A stretch of DNA of 39,465 nt from Microcaldota archaeon (GTDB lineage Archaea > Micrarchaeota > Micrarchaeia > Micrarchaeales > Micrarchaeaceae), in the NCBI GenBank assembly GCA_021792295.1, contig JAJYUY010000003.1:1-39465 (forward strand). Direction: 5' to 3'. A program made the position numbers and the translations under genes. Under the pieces are notes generated by a model, which worked only from the letters and a program-made list of their open reading frames with translations, made no database searches and had not been told where the DNA came from. This document shows, piece after piece, positions 25,179-34,248 of this stretch. Every line of letters begins with the position of its first letter. Positions within the stretch are counted from its first letter, which is position 1.

Positions 25179-27802
25179 GGGACAGGAAGGGATTCTTGCT
25201 GACGCTAGCAACCGTAGTGCTTGTAATCCTCATACTCGGGGAGGTGCTGACATACGTCTACACCAACCTGCAGTACGACACGCTGGACTCGCAGGGGACG
25301 CTGCCTTCCGCGTCCTCATTCCTTTACAGCAGCGCCGAGGCAGGAACCCCGCAGTTCCTCAACCAGAGCCTCGGCAGGGCGCTCGGAGCGCTGGGCGCAT
25401 ACGAGTCGGGCAACGTGCTGCTCCAGAACCAGAGCGTCGCATCCGCGCTCGCATCGCTGATGGAGAATGGGAACGTCTTCGGAGCCAACATGCTCGGATA
25501 CATGGGCGCCTACACACTCTCCGGATACAGCGCCAACATAGAGAACGAGGCGAATACGATAGGGCTCAACGTCAGCTTCTCGAACACGAGCGTGGTCGTC
25601 TACCAGAGCGTCCCGTACTCGGTCAACGCCATTTACCACTCGCGCATCACGATAAACGCAAGCTACGGGACCATATCCTATCCAATAACCGCCAATGGGA
25701 GCGTGATCCTAATTGGGGGGACCGACCCGTACGAGACCGGCAGCTCATTCAGCTATTCGAACCTCAGCGGCAACCTCGCCATAGGGGGGGTGCGCGCCGC
25801 CTCTGGAAGCAGGTCGCGGTACATGCTCGCCTACGGCAACCTCTTCCTGTATTCGAACGTCGCGAAGCCTAGCCCGGCGTGCAGCGACATACTCGCGGCT
25901 GTCTCGCAGAACAGCATATCCCACGACATACTGGCAACGGCGAACGCGATGGACCTGCCGGTTGGCGTGTGCGGCGCGCTCGGCCTGGTGACTTACAGGG
26001 CGAACAGCACGGCCCCGGCCAGGCCATACCTGGTATACGCGAGCGGCGGCAACTACATAAACGGGACGCTGGGCGCGTATGCGAACCAGGGGGTCCTGCT
26101 CGACGGGAATTCGCTCTCGCTGAGCAGCATCGGGGGCATAAGCTCTGCGATCGATTCCGGGAGCTACCTCGGCAGCGGCCTCGCCCCAGGCTTCCTGAGC
26201 CTGCTAAACGGGAGCACCTACGCCGCAGCGCCGTACGGCGCTGCGCCGTTGGGAATGCTCTGGAGGCAGGTCGGTAGCTTCTCCCCAGGCAATTCGATCA
26301 GCGCGTCTGGGGTCCCGGTGAACACGGTGTCTGGAGGCTATGACACAGTCTCCTTCTGGATGAGATGGTCAGGCGGCGCTGCCGGCGAGGTCCCGTTCGG
26401 GTTCAACTCGCCGACGACCACATACTACATCTACATAGGTGCGCAGGGGATAGGGTTCAGCACGGGCGGGGGCAGCCTGCTCGGGGCCGAGGTGGGGCCG
26501 AGATACGGCTTCATCAACGGCACATGGGTCAACGTTGTGGCAGGGTTCAGCAACGGCGTGCCCTCCGCGAGCAGCTCTGTGCTTTACATAAACGGGGTAA
26601 GGCAGCAGCTGCAGGTCCTGTCGGGGACCCTAGGCTCTGAGACGGCGAGCGGCGGCGTTGTGATTGGCGGCGTTGACGCCTCGCCGTACAACGGCTTCGG
26701 GGGGCAGCTGGCAAACGTGCAGGTATACAACACGCTCCTCAACCAGTACCAGGCCTTGCAGCTCTACCTTGACGGGATAAACGGGTTGCCGGTTAACAGC
26801 AGCCTCGCCGGATGGTGGAAACTGGACGGCAACGCCAACGATTACAGCGGGCGTGGCAGCACAGGATCATGGTCTGGCGGTGGACAATATTTCAGCACTC
26901 TTACTGGGTACACGGGCGACTCTTTCGACGGCGGATCGTTCTACAACGCGCCGGACGGGAGGGTCGTGGGGCCTGGATGGTGCTGGGGGCCTTCGAACTG
27001 CACGCTCAATACAGCACTGGCGCTCTATGCCCCATTCGAGCAATACCCGTACAACGCCTTCCCTGCGCGCGCCGGCGTGCTCGGAACAGGCAATGCGACG
27101 CTCCCTACAGCAGCGTATTTCGACTCGGAGCAGAACAGCAGCGTGGTCGCAACGAACGTTCCGCTCAACTCGGCAGGCGGCCAGTACAACACAGTATCGT
27201 TCTGGATGTACTGGAACGCGCCGGCGTCGGGCGCAGGGACCGCGGTGTGGCTTAACGGCTTCGGGCTGGAGGGCAACAGCGTCGACTTCGGGTTCGATGC
27301 GTCTGGAGGGAGCGGCATACTCGGAGTGCCATCGAGCAGCGTCAGCGGGCGATGGATCAACGTGATCGCCGCGTTCTACAACGGGGCGCTGAGCGCAAGC
27401 ACCGGCAACATGCTCATAGACGGGGTGCCGCAGGCGCTCTCAGGGGGCAGCCCTGGCACAATAGGCGCGTTGAACCCGGGGAACGTGGTAATCGGCGCGC
27501 AGCCGGGCGCTGACGCCCCGTTCTCCGGCTCGATCGCCGACGTGCAGGTCTACAACACGCTCCTGACCTCGGCGCAGGCGGCCGACCTTTACCTAAACAA
27601 CAGCGTGAACGGGCTGCAGCCGGTGGGCTACTGGCCGCTGGGCTGGGGGTACGGCGGGTTCTTGAACCAGACCCAGACGCTCTATGGCACCAGCACAGGG
27701 TACGCCTACAGGAACGGGATAGAATGCACAGAATCGAATTCTATAGATGCGGTGGGCCAGCAGTGCGGCATAGAGTTCCTTCCGGTCACTTATGGAGGTT
27801 AG
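25166..27802 (+). CDS. Surface protein D: pilin-like N-terminus with two LamG-like domains
   Basis: MEQLRDRKGFLLTLATVVLVILILGEVLTYVYTN; LamG-like repeats with ANVQVYNTLLNQYQALQLYLDG and ADVQVYNTLLTSAQAADLYLN; overlaps C by 13 bp. Confidence 0.78.
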   Translation: MEQLRDRKGFLLTLATVVLVILILGEVLTYVYTNLQYDTLDSQGTLPSASSFLYSSAEAGTPQFLNQSLGRALGALGAYESGNVLLQNQSVASALASLMENGNVFGANMLGYMGAYTLSGYSANIENEANTIGLNVSFSNTSVVVYQSVPYSVNAIYHSRITINASYGTISYPITANGSVILIGGTDPYETGSSFSYSNLSGNLAIGGVRAASGSRSRYMLAYGNLFLYSNVAKPSPACSDILAAVSQNSISHDILATANAMDLPVGVCGALGLVTYRANSTAPARPYLVYASGGNYINGTLGAYANQGVLLDGNSLSLSSIGGISSAIDSGSYLGSGLAPGFLSLLNGSTYAAAPYGAAPLGMLWRQVGSFSPGNSISASGVPVNTVSGGYDTVSFWMRWSGGAAGEVPFGFNSPTTTYYIYIGAQGIGFSTGGGSLLGAEVGPRYGFINGTWVNVVAGFSNGVPSASSSVLYINGVRQQLQVLSGTLGSETASGGVVIGGVDASPYNGFGGQLANVQVYNTLLNQYQALQLYLDGINGLPVNSSLAGWWKLDGNANDYSGRGSTGSWSGGGQYFSTLTGYTGDSFDGGSFYNAPDGRVVGPGWCWGPSNCTLNTALALYAPFEQYPYNAFPARAGVLGTGNATLPTAAYFDSEQNSSVVATNVPLNSAGGQYNTVSFWMYWNAPASGAGTAVWLNGFGLEGNSVDFGFDASGGSGILGVPSSSVSGRWINVIAAFYNGALSASTGNMLIDGVPQALSGGSPGTIGALNPGNVVIGAQPGADAPFSGSIADVQVYNTLLTSAQAADLYLNNSVNGLQPVGYWPLGWGYGGFLNQTQTLYGTSTGYAYRNGIECTESNSIDAVGQQCGIEFLPVTYGG

Positions 27803-28809
27803 GCCGCGCCTATCCCGGCGAACACGCCCTTGAGCAGCAGCTGGGAGATGAAGAATATGCCAAGCCCCGTGGCGATGAAAACAGGCATGTACTTCAGCCC
27901 CTTGATAGGGTTGCCGGTCGATATCGCGGCGAGTATCAGGCTTGCGAACGCCGAAACGGTCACTATTGAGGCTATCGCGAAGTAGTGGTACTCTGTTGGG
28001 GTTATCTTCGGCGGACTGGGCTTTAGGAACGAGAGCCCTGTTGTCGGCAGCCCCCCCGGGTTCGCCGCAAGTATGCCCGTCCACACGTTGCTCGTGACCG
28101 CGATCATCTGGCTGGTTATGCCGTATAGGACTGGGGAGGCTATCACACCGGCGAAGGCTATGAAGATGCTGTAGAGGAAGAGCTGGCCCGCGACCTCCTT
28201 CTGCGTGAGCTGCTGGCTCCTTATGTCCTTCGAGAGCTGCTCAAGCAGGTCGGCCATCGCCCCCCCGTATATTATCGACTCGGTTATCATCCTGACCGCG
28301 TGCGAGAGCTGGTAGGAGCGGTATTTCTTCGCTAGGCCCGCGAGCGCGTCGTTGAAGTTCTCGCCCTCGAATATGCGCATGTTCATGTCCTTTATGTCCT
28401 CGCTAAGGAACTCGAACTCGGGCCTTGCCGCCAGCAGCATCGCCCTGTCGAGCGATATGCCGCTCCTGAGGTTGGCCGACGCTATCTGCAGATAGTCGGG
28501 AATCATGGCCTCCATCTTAGTCTTCCTGTAGTCTATCCTGTACTCCATGTAGGCGTATATCATCGCGATGTAGAGGGATGCGAGGCCGAGCGCGACCAGC
28601 ACGTCGAGCAGGGAGTTGATGGCGTGGCTTTGAGACAGCGGGACGAAAAGGTAGAGCATGAAGGAGAATATGACGAATATCGCGATGAACCCGAGCACCG
28701 CGAGGCGCGCCACGCGCTCCACGCTGGTCCTCATGCCCGCCATGTCCAGCTCGTTCGATAGGGCGACCGCGACGTTCCTCGATATCAGCCTCTCGAACCT
28801 TATCGCCAT
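27799..28809 (-). CDS. TadC/GspF/ArlJ-like type II/IV secretion membrane protein 1
   Basis: 336 aa; multiple TM segments with YLQIASANLRSGISLDRAMLLAARPEFEFLSEDIKDMN...LLEQLSKDIRSQQLTQKEV. Confidence 0.82.
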   Translation of the reverse strand: MAIRFERLISRNVAVALSNELDMAGMRTSVERVARLAVLGFIAIFVIFSFMLYLFVPLSQSHAINSLLDVLVALGLASLYIAMIYAYMEYRIDYRKTKMEAMIPDYLQIASANLRSGISLDRAMLLAARPEFEFLSEDIKDMNMRIFEGENFNDALAGLAKKYRSYQLSHAVRMITESIIYGGAMADLLEQLSKDIRSQQLTQKEVAGQLFLYSIFIAFAGVIASPVLYGITSQMIAVTSNVWTGILAANPGGLPTTGLSFLKPSPPKITPTEYHYFAIASIVTVSAFASLILAAISTGNPIKGLKYMPVFIATGLGIFFISQLLLKGVFAGIGAA

Positions 28810-28813
28810 TGGA

Positions 28814-29902
28814 TCACATCGTGAAGACAGGCCTCGACGAGGTCGTCATCTTCAGGAACACTATCTGTAGGAACACTATCCCCACCACCCCGAACTCCAG
28901 GACGGTGGCGTTGACCGTGAATATCGATATGAATGTGGTGAGTATCGTCAGCACAGCGACGCCCATGCTCGGCACTATTATCCCGAAGAGCATGTAGAAC
29001 ATAGCGATCGCATTGAGCCTCTGCCCGTACCTCCTGAGCTCTATCACGCGCTCCTGGGAAAGCTGGTCGATCACCCCCTGCAGCGCAGAGGTCGTATCGG
29101 CGCCCGCCCTTATGGACACGGCCGCCTGGAGCATTATCCTCCTGAACGACGGGCTCTTCGTTTCGGTGACGGTCGCGTCTATCGCGTCCTCGAGAGGCGT
29201 GCCGAGCTGCACCTTCTCGACGATCTTCGCGAACTCCCTGCTCGCGAGCCCGTAGCCGCTGCTGACCGAGGTTATGGCGTTGAACAGGGGCATGCCGGAC
29301 CTGAGCGATATTATTAGGTCACGGGCCGCGAATATTATGTCCCTCTCTATCTTCTTCACCTCTGCGCCCCCTTTGCGCAGCGGAAGGCCCATGAAGAGCT
29401 GGAAGGAGGAGACGAATGCGGCTAGCGCGAGCATCACCGTCAGCAGCGCGGCAGGGGCGGCCCTGGCGAGCGCCTTGTCTAGTATGAGGAACGCGCCGCC
29501 GCCGACCGCGACGGCCAGCAGCGCTGAGACGACGATGGCGTTCATGACGAACTGGTAGACGCTCTGCCTGGAGCCCTGGACCTTGAGCGCGGTGGAGAGG
29601 CCCTTGCGCCTCATTCCTATGCTCTCTATATAGAGCCTGAGCTGGCCAAAGCGCGGTACCCCAGATGCCGGCGCACCCTTTCCAGGTTTGGATGCCCCCT
29701 TCGCTTCAGGGGCTGGGGCGGATTTACTTATTGATGACCGTTGCACAGGGGGAGGATTGGAGGGCTGTGGCGGGCGGGCCGGACTCGCCGCAGGCCCAGC
29801 GCGCCCGAACAATCTCGAGAAGGGCGATGGCTTGCCCTCCAGCTCTATGCGCTCCCCGTTTACCTCTATTGTGCGCTTCCTCTTGTCGAACACCGCCCTC
29901 AC
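28814..29902 (-). CDS. TadC/GspF/ArlJ-like type II/IV secretion membrane protein 2
   Basis: 362 aa; ERDIIFAARDLIISLRSGMPLFNAITSVSSGYGLASREFAKIVEKVQLGTPLEDAIDATVTETKSPSFRRIMLQAAVSIRAGADTTSALQGVIDQL. Confidence 0.85.
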   Translation of the reverse strand: MRAVFDKRKRTIEVNGERIELEGKPSPFSRLFGRAGPAASPARPPQPSNPPPVQRSSISKSAPAPEAKGASKPGKGAPASGVPRFGQLRLYIESIGMRRKGLSTALKVQGSRQSVYQFVMNAIVVSALLAVAVGGGAFLILDKALARAAPAALLTVMLALAAFVSSFQLFMGLPLRKGGAEVKKIERDIIFAARDLIISLRSGMPLFNAITSVSSGYGLASREFAKIVEKVQLGTPLEDAIDATVTETKSPSFRRIMLQAAVSIRAGADTTSALQGVIDQLSQERVIELRRYGQRLNAIAMFYMLFGIIVPSMGVAVLTILTTFISIFTVNATVLEFGVVGIVFLQIVFLKMTTSSRPVFTM

Positions 29903-30501
29903 TCCCCTTTCAGGAGCGAGAGGGCCTCCGAGAGCCTCTTGTCCCTCAGCGCCAGCAGGCTCGGATCGGCGCCCCCGGCATTGCCGGCAGCATTCGCACC
30001 CTTCATTGAATCGTAAAGCCCGAAGACTTCATCCCGGACTATCTCCATCTGGTTATTATCAAAAACCCTGTTCTTAATGCTTTCTATGATCTTCTCCAGC
30101 TCGGAGAGCTGGTCCGCCGCAGAGAGGTTCGGGAGCACAAGATTCGCGCTCCTTTGCCGCTTGAACTCTGGCTCTGGCTGCGGGGCCTTCCTGTCCGCAG
30201 CCACCGCCGATGCGATCGCGCTGAGCTCGCCTGCCGCGGCCCGCATGTGCGCCTCTGGCACCGGCGCTGCCATAGGAATCGGGCGCACGAACATGCCCGA
30301 CCTCGCGGTTGTTTGCTGCACCTGGCGGGACTGTGAACCCTCGATCGCAGACAGCTCGGCAAGCATCTCCGAGAAGGCCCTTGGCCGCCGCTCGACGCTG
30401 CTTCCGGATGAGATATCTGAGGAGACGCGGTCCACCGGCTCCTTCTTGGCAGCAGCCTCTATCCCCCTGACCAGCGCCAGCAGCTCTGAATATTCCGCCA
30501 T
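29899..30501 (-). CDS. Small hypothetical linker protein between ATPase and membrane components
   Basis: About 200 aa from ATG 30501 (MAEYSELLALVRGIEAAAKKEP); 4-bp overlap with the downstream gene; low-complexity middle region. Confidence 0.65.
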   Translation of the reverse strand: MAEYSELLALVRGIEAAAKKEPVDRVSSDISSGSSVERRPRAFSEMLAELSAIEGSQSRQVQQTTARSGMFVRPIPMAAPVPEAHMRAAAGELSAIASAVAADRKAPQPEPEFKRQRSANLVLPNLSAADQLSELEKIIESIKNRVFDNNQMEIVRDEVFGLYDSMKGANAAGNAGGADPSLLALRDKRLSEALSLLKGE

Positions 30502-30509
30502 ATGCCCAC

Positions 30510-32018
30510 CTACAGCAGCTCCCTCGAGAACTTCGCGTTCTCCGCGGCCAGCGCCAGCACCTTTGACTTGTCCCTGTAGTAGTGAGCGACGACGTAGCCC
30601 GCGTCGTCCATGTTCATTATGTCGTTCCTCACCATCCATTCGAGCACGGTCCGCTTCTCCTCGATGCTCTCGGCGAGCTCCTTGCGCGTGTACCCCCCGA
30701 ACAGCGTAAGGGTCTCCATGAGCCGCGTCATCTCGCTGATCCGGTTGAAGCTGTCGTTTATGACGTCCCAGCGGTGCAGCACGTTGACGTCGCCGCTGTC
30801 CAGCACCTCACCGAACTCGAGGAGGCGCCTTATCCCCTTCGCCCTGTGCCTGAACAGGACGGCTATGCCCCCGAGCGCGTTCATCGTTATCTTGGGTATG
30901 CCGATCGGGGGGTTGGTCATCCTGATTATGACGTCCTGCGCGTTGTCGGCGTGGACGGTGCTGTAGACAGCGTGGCCTGTGTGTATGGCCTCGAAGAGGG
31001 TTTCGGCGTCCTTCTCGGTCCTTATCTCGCCAACGAGCATCACGTCCGGCCTCTGCCTGAGCGCGTTGATCATGAGCTTGTACAGGGTCACCTCGCCCTT
31101 GCCCTCCGGGTTGGGCTGCCTTGACATCATCGGTATCCACTGCAGGAAGCTTGGGAGCATCAGCTCCCTCGTCTCCTCTATCGAGACTATCCTCCTTGTG
31201 GACTGGAAGAACATGCTGGTGGCGTTGAGGAAGCTCGTCTTGCCGCTGGCGGTCCCCCCTGAATAGAGCAGGCTGATCTCGTTCTGTATGCAGAGCCAGA
31301 CGAGCGCCGCTATCTCGCTCGAGACCGTCCTGTTCTTTATCATCGCCGTCATGGTCCACGGGTTCTTCTCGAACTTCCTTATCGTTATGGTGTTCCCCAT
31401 GTTCGATATCGGGTAAAGGGTCGCGTTGACCCTGGAGCCGTCGGCGAGCTCCGCATCCATCAGCGGGGTAAGGTTGTTTATCTCCCTGCCTATGCGCCTG
31501 CCTATCTGCGCCGCCTGCTCGTATATGGACTCGTCGCTCGGGGGCTTTATGTTGGTCCTGCACCATCCGATCTGCTTGTGGAAGACCCAGATGTAATCGC
31601 GCCCGCCGTTCACCGCTATCTCCTCGAGGTTGTCGTCGGCTATGAGCACCTCGAGGTCGCCCAGCCCCAGCATCATGTTGATTATGTACGAGGTGAGCAG
31701 CGCCTTCGTGCTCTCATTGGTGCCGGGTATGTACTTGTCGATCAGTATCTTGCTCGATTCCTTGTACCTTGCGTCGATGGCGCGCATGTACTTCTCGTCC
31801 TGGAGCCGCGAAGGGTCGACAGGCACCATGGTTATGAGCTCGCTCCTGAATGACATGAGCAGCAGCTTGGTGGCGTTGCCTAGGCCGGGAAACATCACGT
31901 TGTACTGCGGGGCGAACTCCGAACGGACCTCGCTTATCGTTATCTCGACGTGCATGCCGTGCGCGTCCAGGCCGTACTTTGCGAGCATCCTGTCCGCAGC
32001 TGATCCATTATCGGCCAA
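30510..32018 (-). CDS. GspE/TadA/VirB11-type secretion ATPase
   Basis: 502 aa; Walker A YSGGTASGKTSFLNA, RIVSIEETRELMLP, RQRPDVMLVGEIRTEKDAETLFEAIHTGHAVYSTVHADNAQDVI. Confidence 0.95.
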   Translation of the reverse strand: MADNGSAADRMLAKYGLDAHGMHVEITISEVRSEFAPQYNVMFPGLGNATKLLLMSFRSELITMVPVDPSRLQDEKYMRAIDARYKESSKILIDKYIPGTNESTKALLTSYIINMMLGLGDLEVLIADDNLEEIAVNGGRDYIWVFHKQIGWCRTNIKPPSDESIYEQAAQIGRRIGREINNLTPLMDAELADGSRVNATLYPISNMGNTITIRKFEKNPWTMTAMIKNRTVSSEIAALVWLCIQNEISLLYSGGTASGKTSFLNATSMFFQSTRRIVSIEETRELMLPSFLQWIPMMSRQPNPEGKGEVTLYKLMINALRQRPDVMLVGEIRTEKDAETLFEAIHTGHAVYSTVHADNAQDVIIRMTNPPIGIPKITMNALGGIAVLFRHRAKGIRRLLEFGEVLDSGDVNVLHRWDVINDSFNRISEMTRLMETLTLFGGYTRKELAESIEEKRTVLEWMVRNDIMNMDDAGYVVAHYYRDKSKVLALAAENAKFSRELL

Positions 32019-32024
32019 TCGAAT

Positions 32025-33308
32025 TCACCCTTCCACCTCGCCCTTTCCCCTCTTGACCCGCTCCTTCTCGCGCTCTATGCCCCTCTTTATCTTGTTGCCG
32101 ATCGCCTCAGCCTTGTCAGCGTGGCTCTCCAGCTCGTCCATCGCCTTCGCCTTCTTGTACATGGGCATCTCCTTGTCCGAGTCGAGCGCGTGCAGCTCCT
32201 CCATGATCAGGTTGACCTCCTTCCTTGCCTCGGCGACATCGGAAACGAGCCCAGCTATTGCGGCCTTCGAGGCCTTTATCTGCTCATCGATCTCGGAGAT
32301 GGATCCGAACGCCGCCTTTATCGCCTTCACGCTCTCCGACATTAGTTTGTACTTGGAGTTGAAGCCTGTGCTGATCGCCTTCATCTCGTCTAGCGCCCTC
32401 TGCCTCCTGTCCCTGAACCCTATTATCGCAGAGGAGAGCGCCCTCCTTGCCGCCTCCGTGTCCCTCTTCACCTCATTGACCTCCCGGGCAAGCCTGGCCG
32501 CCTCTGCCTGCTGCTCTCTTATCGCCCTGACGACCGATTCCGCGTCCGAGCCCTCGCTCTTCAGCCCTGTGTATATGTCGTCGAGCGACTTCCTGATTTT
32601 CTGCTTGAACTCCATAGTCCTCGCGTCCGCCTCGGCCTCCAGCGACTGGTAGAAGGCGTGCTTCGTGTCCTCAAGCTCGTGCATCGATTCCCTCGCAGCC
32701 TCGGCCCTCTTCAGCATTACGGATAGCTCCTCCAGCCTGTGCTTCAGCTCTGCGAATGCGTCGTCCGAAGAGGTAATGGAGGCTCTGGCGTTCAGCTCCT
32801 CCATCTTCCTGCTCATCTGCGCCATGTACTCCTCAGAGCTTTTCTGCATTCTCAAGAATGCGTTCGCCTTCTGCTCTATCGGCTCGTAGAGACGGTCGAG
32901 CTCGTTGAACATCTCCTGCACGTTCGGTAGCTTCTGCTTGTAGAGCGCCTCCATCCCGCTTACGTTGGCGGAGAGCGCGTCGAGGGCCTTCGAGAAGTTG
33001 TCCATCGAGACCCTCTCGAGCTCCATCTTGTTCTGCACCGCGAACTTCTGGGCCTCGACCTTGACCCTTACCGCCTGCTGCTCCCCCGGTGCTATGTTTA
33101 TCGGCTCGAGGTACATCTTCCCGACCTCGTAGCTCACCTTTATCAGCTTGGCCTCCTCGAGCACCTTCGCCCAGCTCTCCAGTATGTTCGGGCTGACGCC
33201 GAGCTCGACCGACAGGCCGGTAAGCTCGCGCCGGCCCCTGCTCTTCAGAGTTTCGAGAAGCGAATCGATGTTGGTGGTCGTCTCTGGGCTTGGTTGGGGC
33301 TGGTCCAT
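32025..33308 (-). CDS. N-terminal HTH-like domain plus long coiled-coil protein, first gene of the assembly operon
   Basis: LLETLKSRGRRELTGLSVELGVSPNILESWAKVLEEAKLIKVSYEVGKMYLEP followed by about 300 aa of heptad-like sequence; ATG 33308 preferred. Confidence 0.72.
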   Translation of the reverse strand: MDQPQPSPETTTNIDSLLETLKSRGRRELTGLSVELGVSPNILESWAKVLEEAKLIKVSYEVGKMYLEPINIAPGEQQAVRVKVEAQKFAVQNKMELERVSMDNFSKALDALSANVSGMEALYKQKLPNVQEMFNELDRLYEPIEQKANAFLRMQKSSEEYMAQMSRKMEELNARASITSSDDAFAELKHRLEELSVMLKRAEAARESMHELEDTKHAFYQSLEAEADARTMEFKQKIRKSLDDIYTGLKSEGSDAESVVRAIREQQAEAARLAREVNEVKRDTEAARRALSSAIIGFRDRRQRALDEMKAISTGFNSKYKLMSESVKAIKAAFGSISEIDEQIKASKAAIAGLVSDVAEARKEVNLIMEELHALDSDKEMPMYKKAKAMDELESHADKAEAIGNKIKRGIEREKERVKRGKGEVEG

Positions 33309-33442
33309 GAAACACACTAGGCATAAGCATTCTCAGGAAAAGTTTATATATAATGCCTAACAGGGAGCGACGTCAGGTTCGATCGGAGGGCGCGCCAGAG
33401 GGAGCCGCATGGGCCGCGTTCCCTTGGCCGGCGGATGGCCGA

Positions 33443-34120
33443 TCAAATCAGTACCCTGTAGAACATTGAGAAGGCAAGAGCTATGATTATCACGAAGATC
33501 AGGTAGGATATCGGGATTATAGGCACGAAGGCGAGCATCAGCACCAGTATCAGTCCCATCATGCTGGCGTAGACCGGCAGGCTCCACGAGAGCACCTTGC
33601 TGCCGTCGAATGGGAAGATTGGGAGCATGTTGAAGAAGGCGAGCCATATGCTTATGAAGATGACGAACTGTATTGCGGTGGCCGCGTATGTGCCGGTAAA
33701 GAACTGGCCGGCCGCCAGAAAGAGGGCAAATATCGCGAGGTTCGCCGCTGGGCCCGCGAGCGACACGATCCCATTCTGGCGCTTCGTGAAGCTGTGCGAG
33801 AATATGTAGGTGGCGCCGGGTATGCCTATAAGGAATCCGAAGGCGCCGCTGGCGAGCGTTATCAGGAGGCCTATCCTCGAGCTCCTGAATTCGGCGATTG
33901 CGCCGTACCTCTGTGCGACGAACTTGTGCATGAGCTCATGCAGAACGAACGAGAGCGTGACCCCTAGTGCAGATATGGGCAGCGCTGCGATGAAGCCCGA
34001 AAGGAATCCGTGGATGCCGTATCTCCCGAGTATCAGCGAGAAGGCAACGATCAGGACGAGGTCTGCGATGATTATATCGCGTATCTCTGTAATGCTGGAT
34101 ATGTTGTGCCGCATCGCCAC
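33443..34120 (-). CDS. M50-family (site-2 protease-like) membrane metalloprotease
   Basis: 225 aa, multiple TM; HELMHKFVAQRYGA (HExxH) and NMLPIFPFDGSKVLSW. Confidence 0.88.
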   Translation of the reverse strand: MAMRHNISSITEIRDIIIADLVLIVAFSLILGRYGIHGFLSGFIAALPISALGVTLSFVLHELMHKFVAQRYGAIAEFRSSRIGLLITLASGAFGFLIGIPGATYIFSHSFTKRQNGIVSLAGPAANLAIFALFLAAGQFFTGTYAATAIQFVIFISIWLAFFNMLPIFPFDGSKVLSWSLPVYASMMGLILVLMLAFVPIIPISYLIFVIIIALAFSMFYRVLI

Positions 34121-34176
34121 TCGACCATCTGAGAATAAATATAAACCCCAATACTATAATAAGTATCTGTATGCAT

Positions 34177-34248
34177 AGCTCCATCGTCTAGTGGTCAAGG
34201 ACGGCGGCCTCTGGAGCCGTAAACCCCAGTTCGAATCTGGGTGGAGCT
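34177..34248 (+). tRNA. trnQ: tRNA-Gln (anticodon CUG), no intron
   Basis: 72 nt cloverleaf: acceptor AGCTCCA/TGGAGCT, D arm GTCT...GGAC, anticodon arm GCGGC-CTCTGGA-GCCGT, T arm CCCAG-TTCGAAT-CTGGG; CCA not encoded. Confidence 0.93.

Noticed and set aside
20559-27360. Many Arg/Gly-rich alternative-frame ORFs within the LamG genes
   Set aside because: Products of GC-rich repetitive sequence; the four LamG/pilin-like frames explain the region
31630-32652. 340-aa plus-strand ORF opposite the ATPase and coiled-coil genes
   Set aside because: Ser/Leu-rich antisense shadow of two well-supported minus-strand genes
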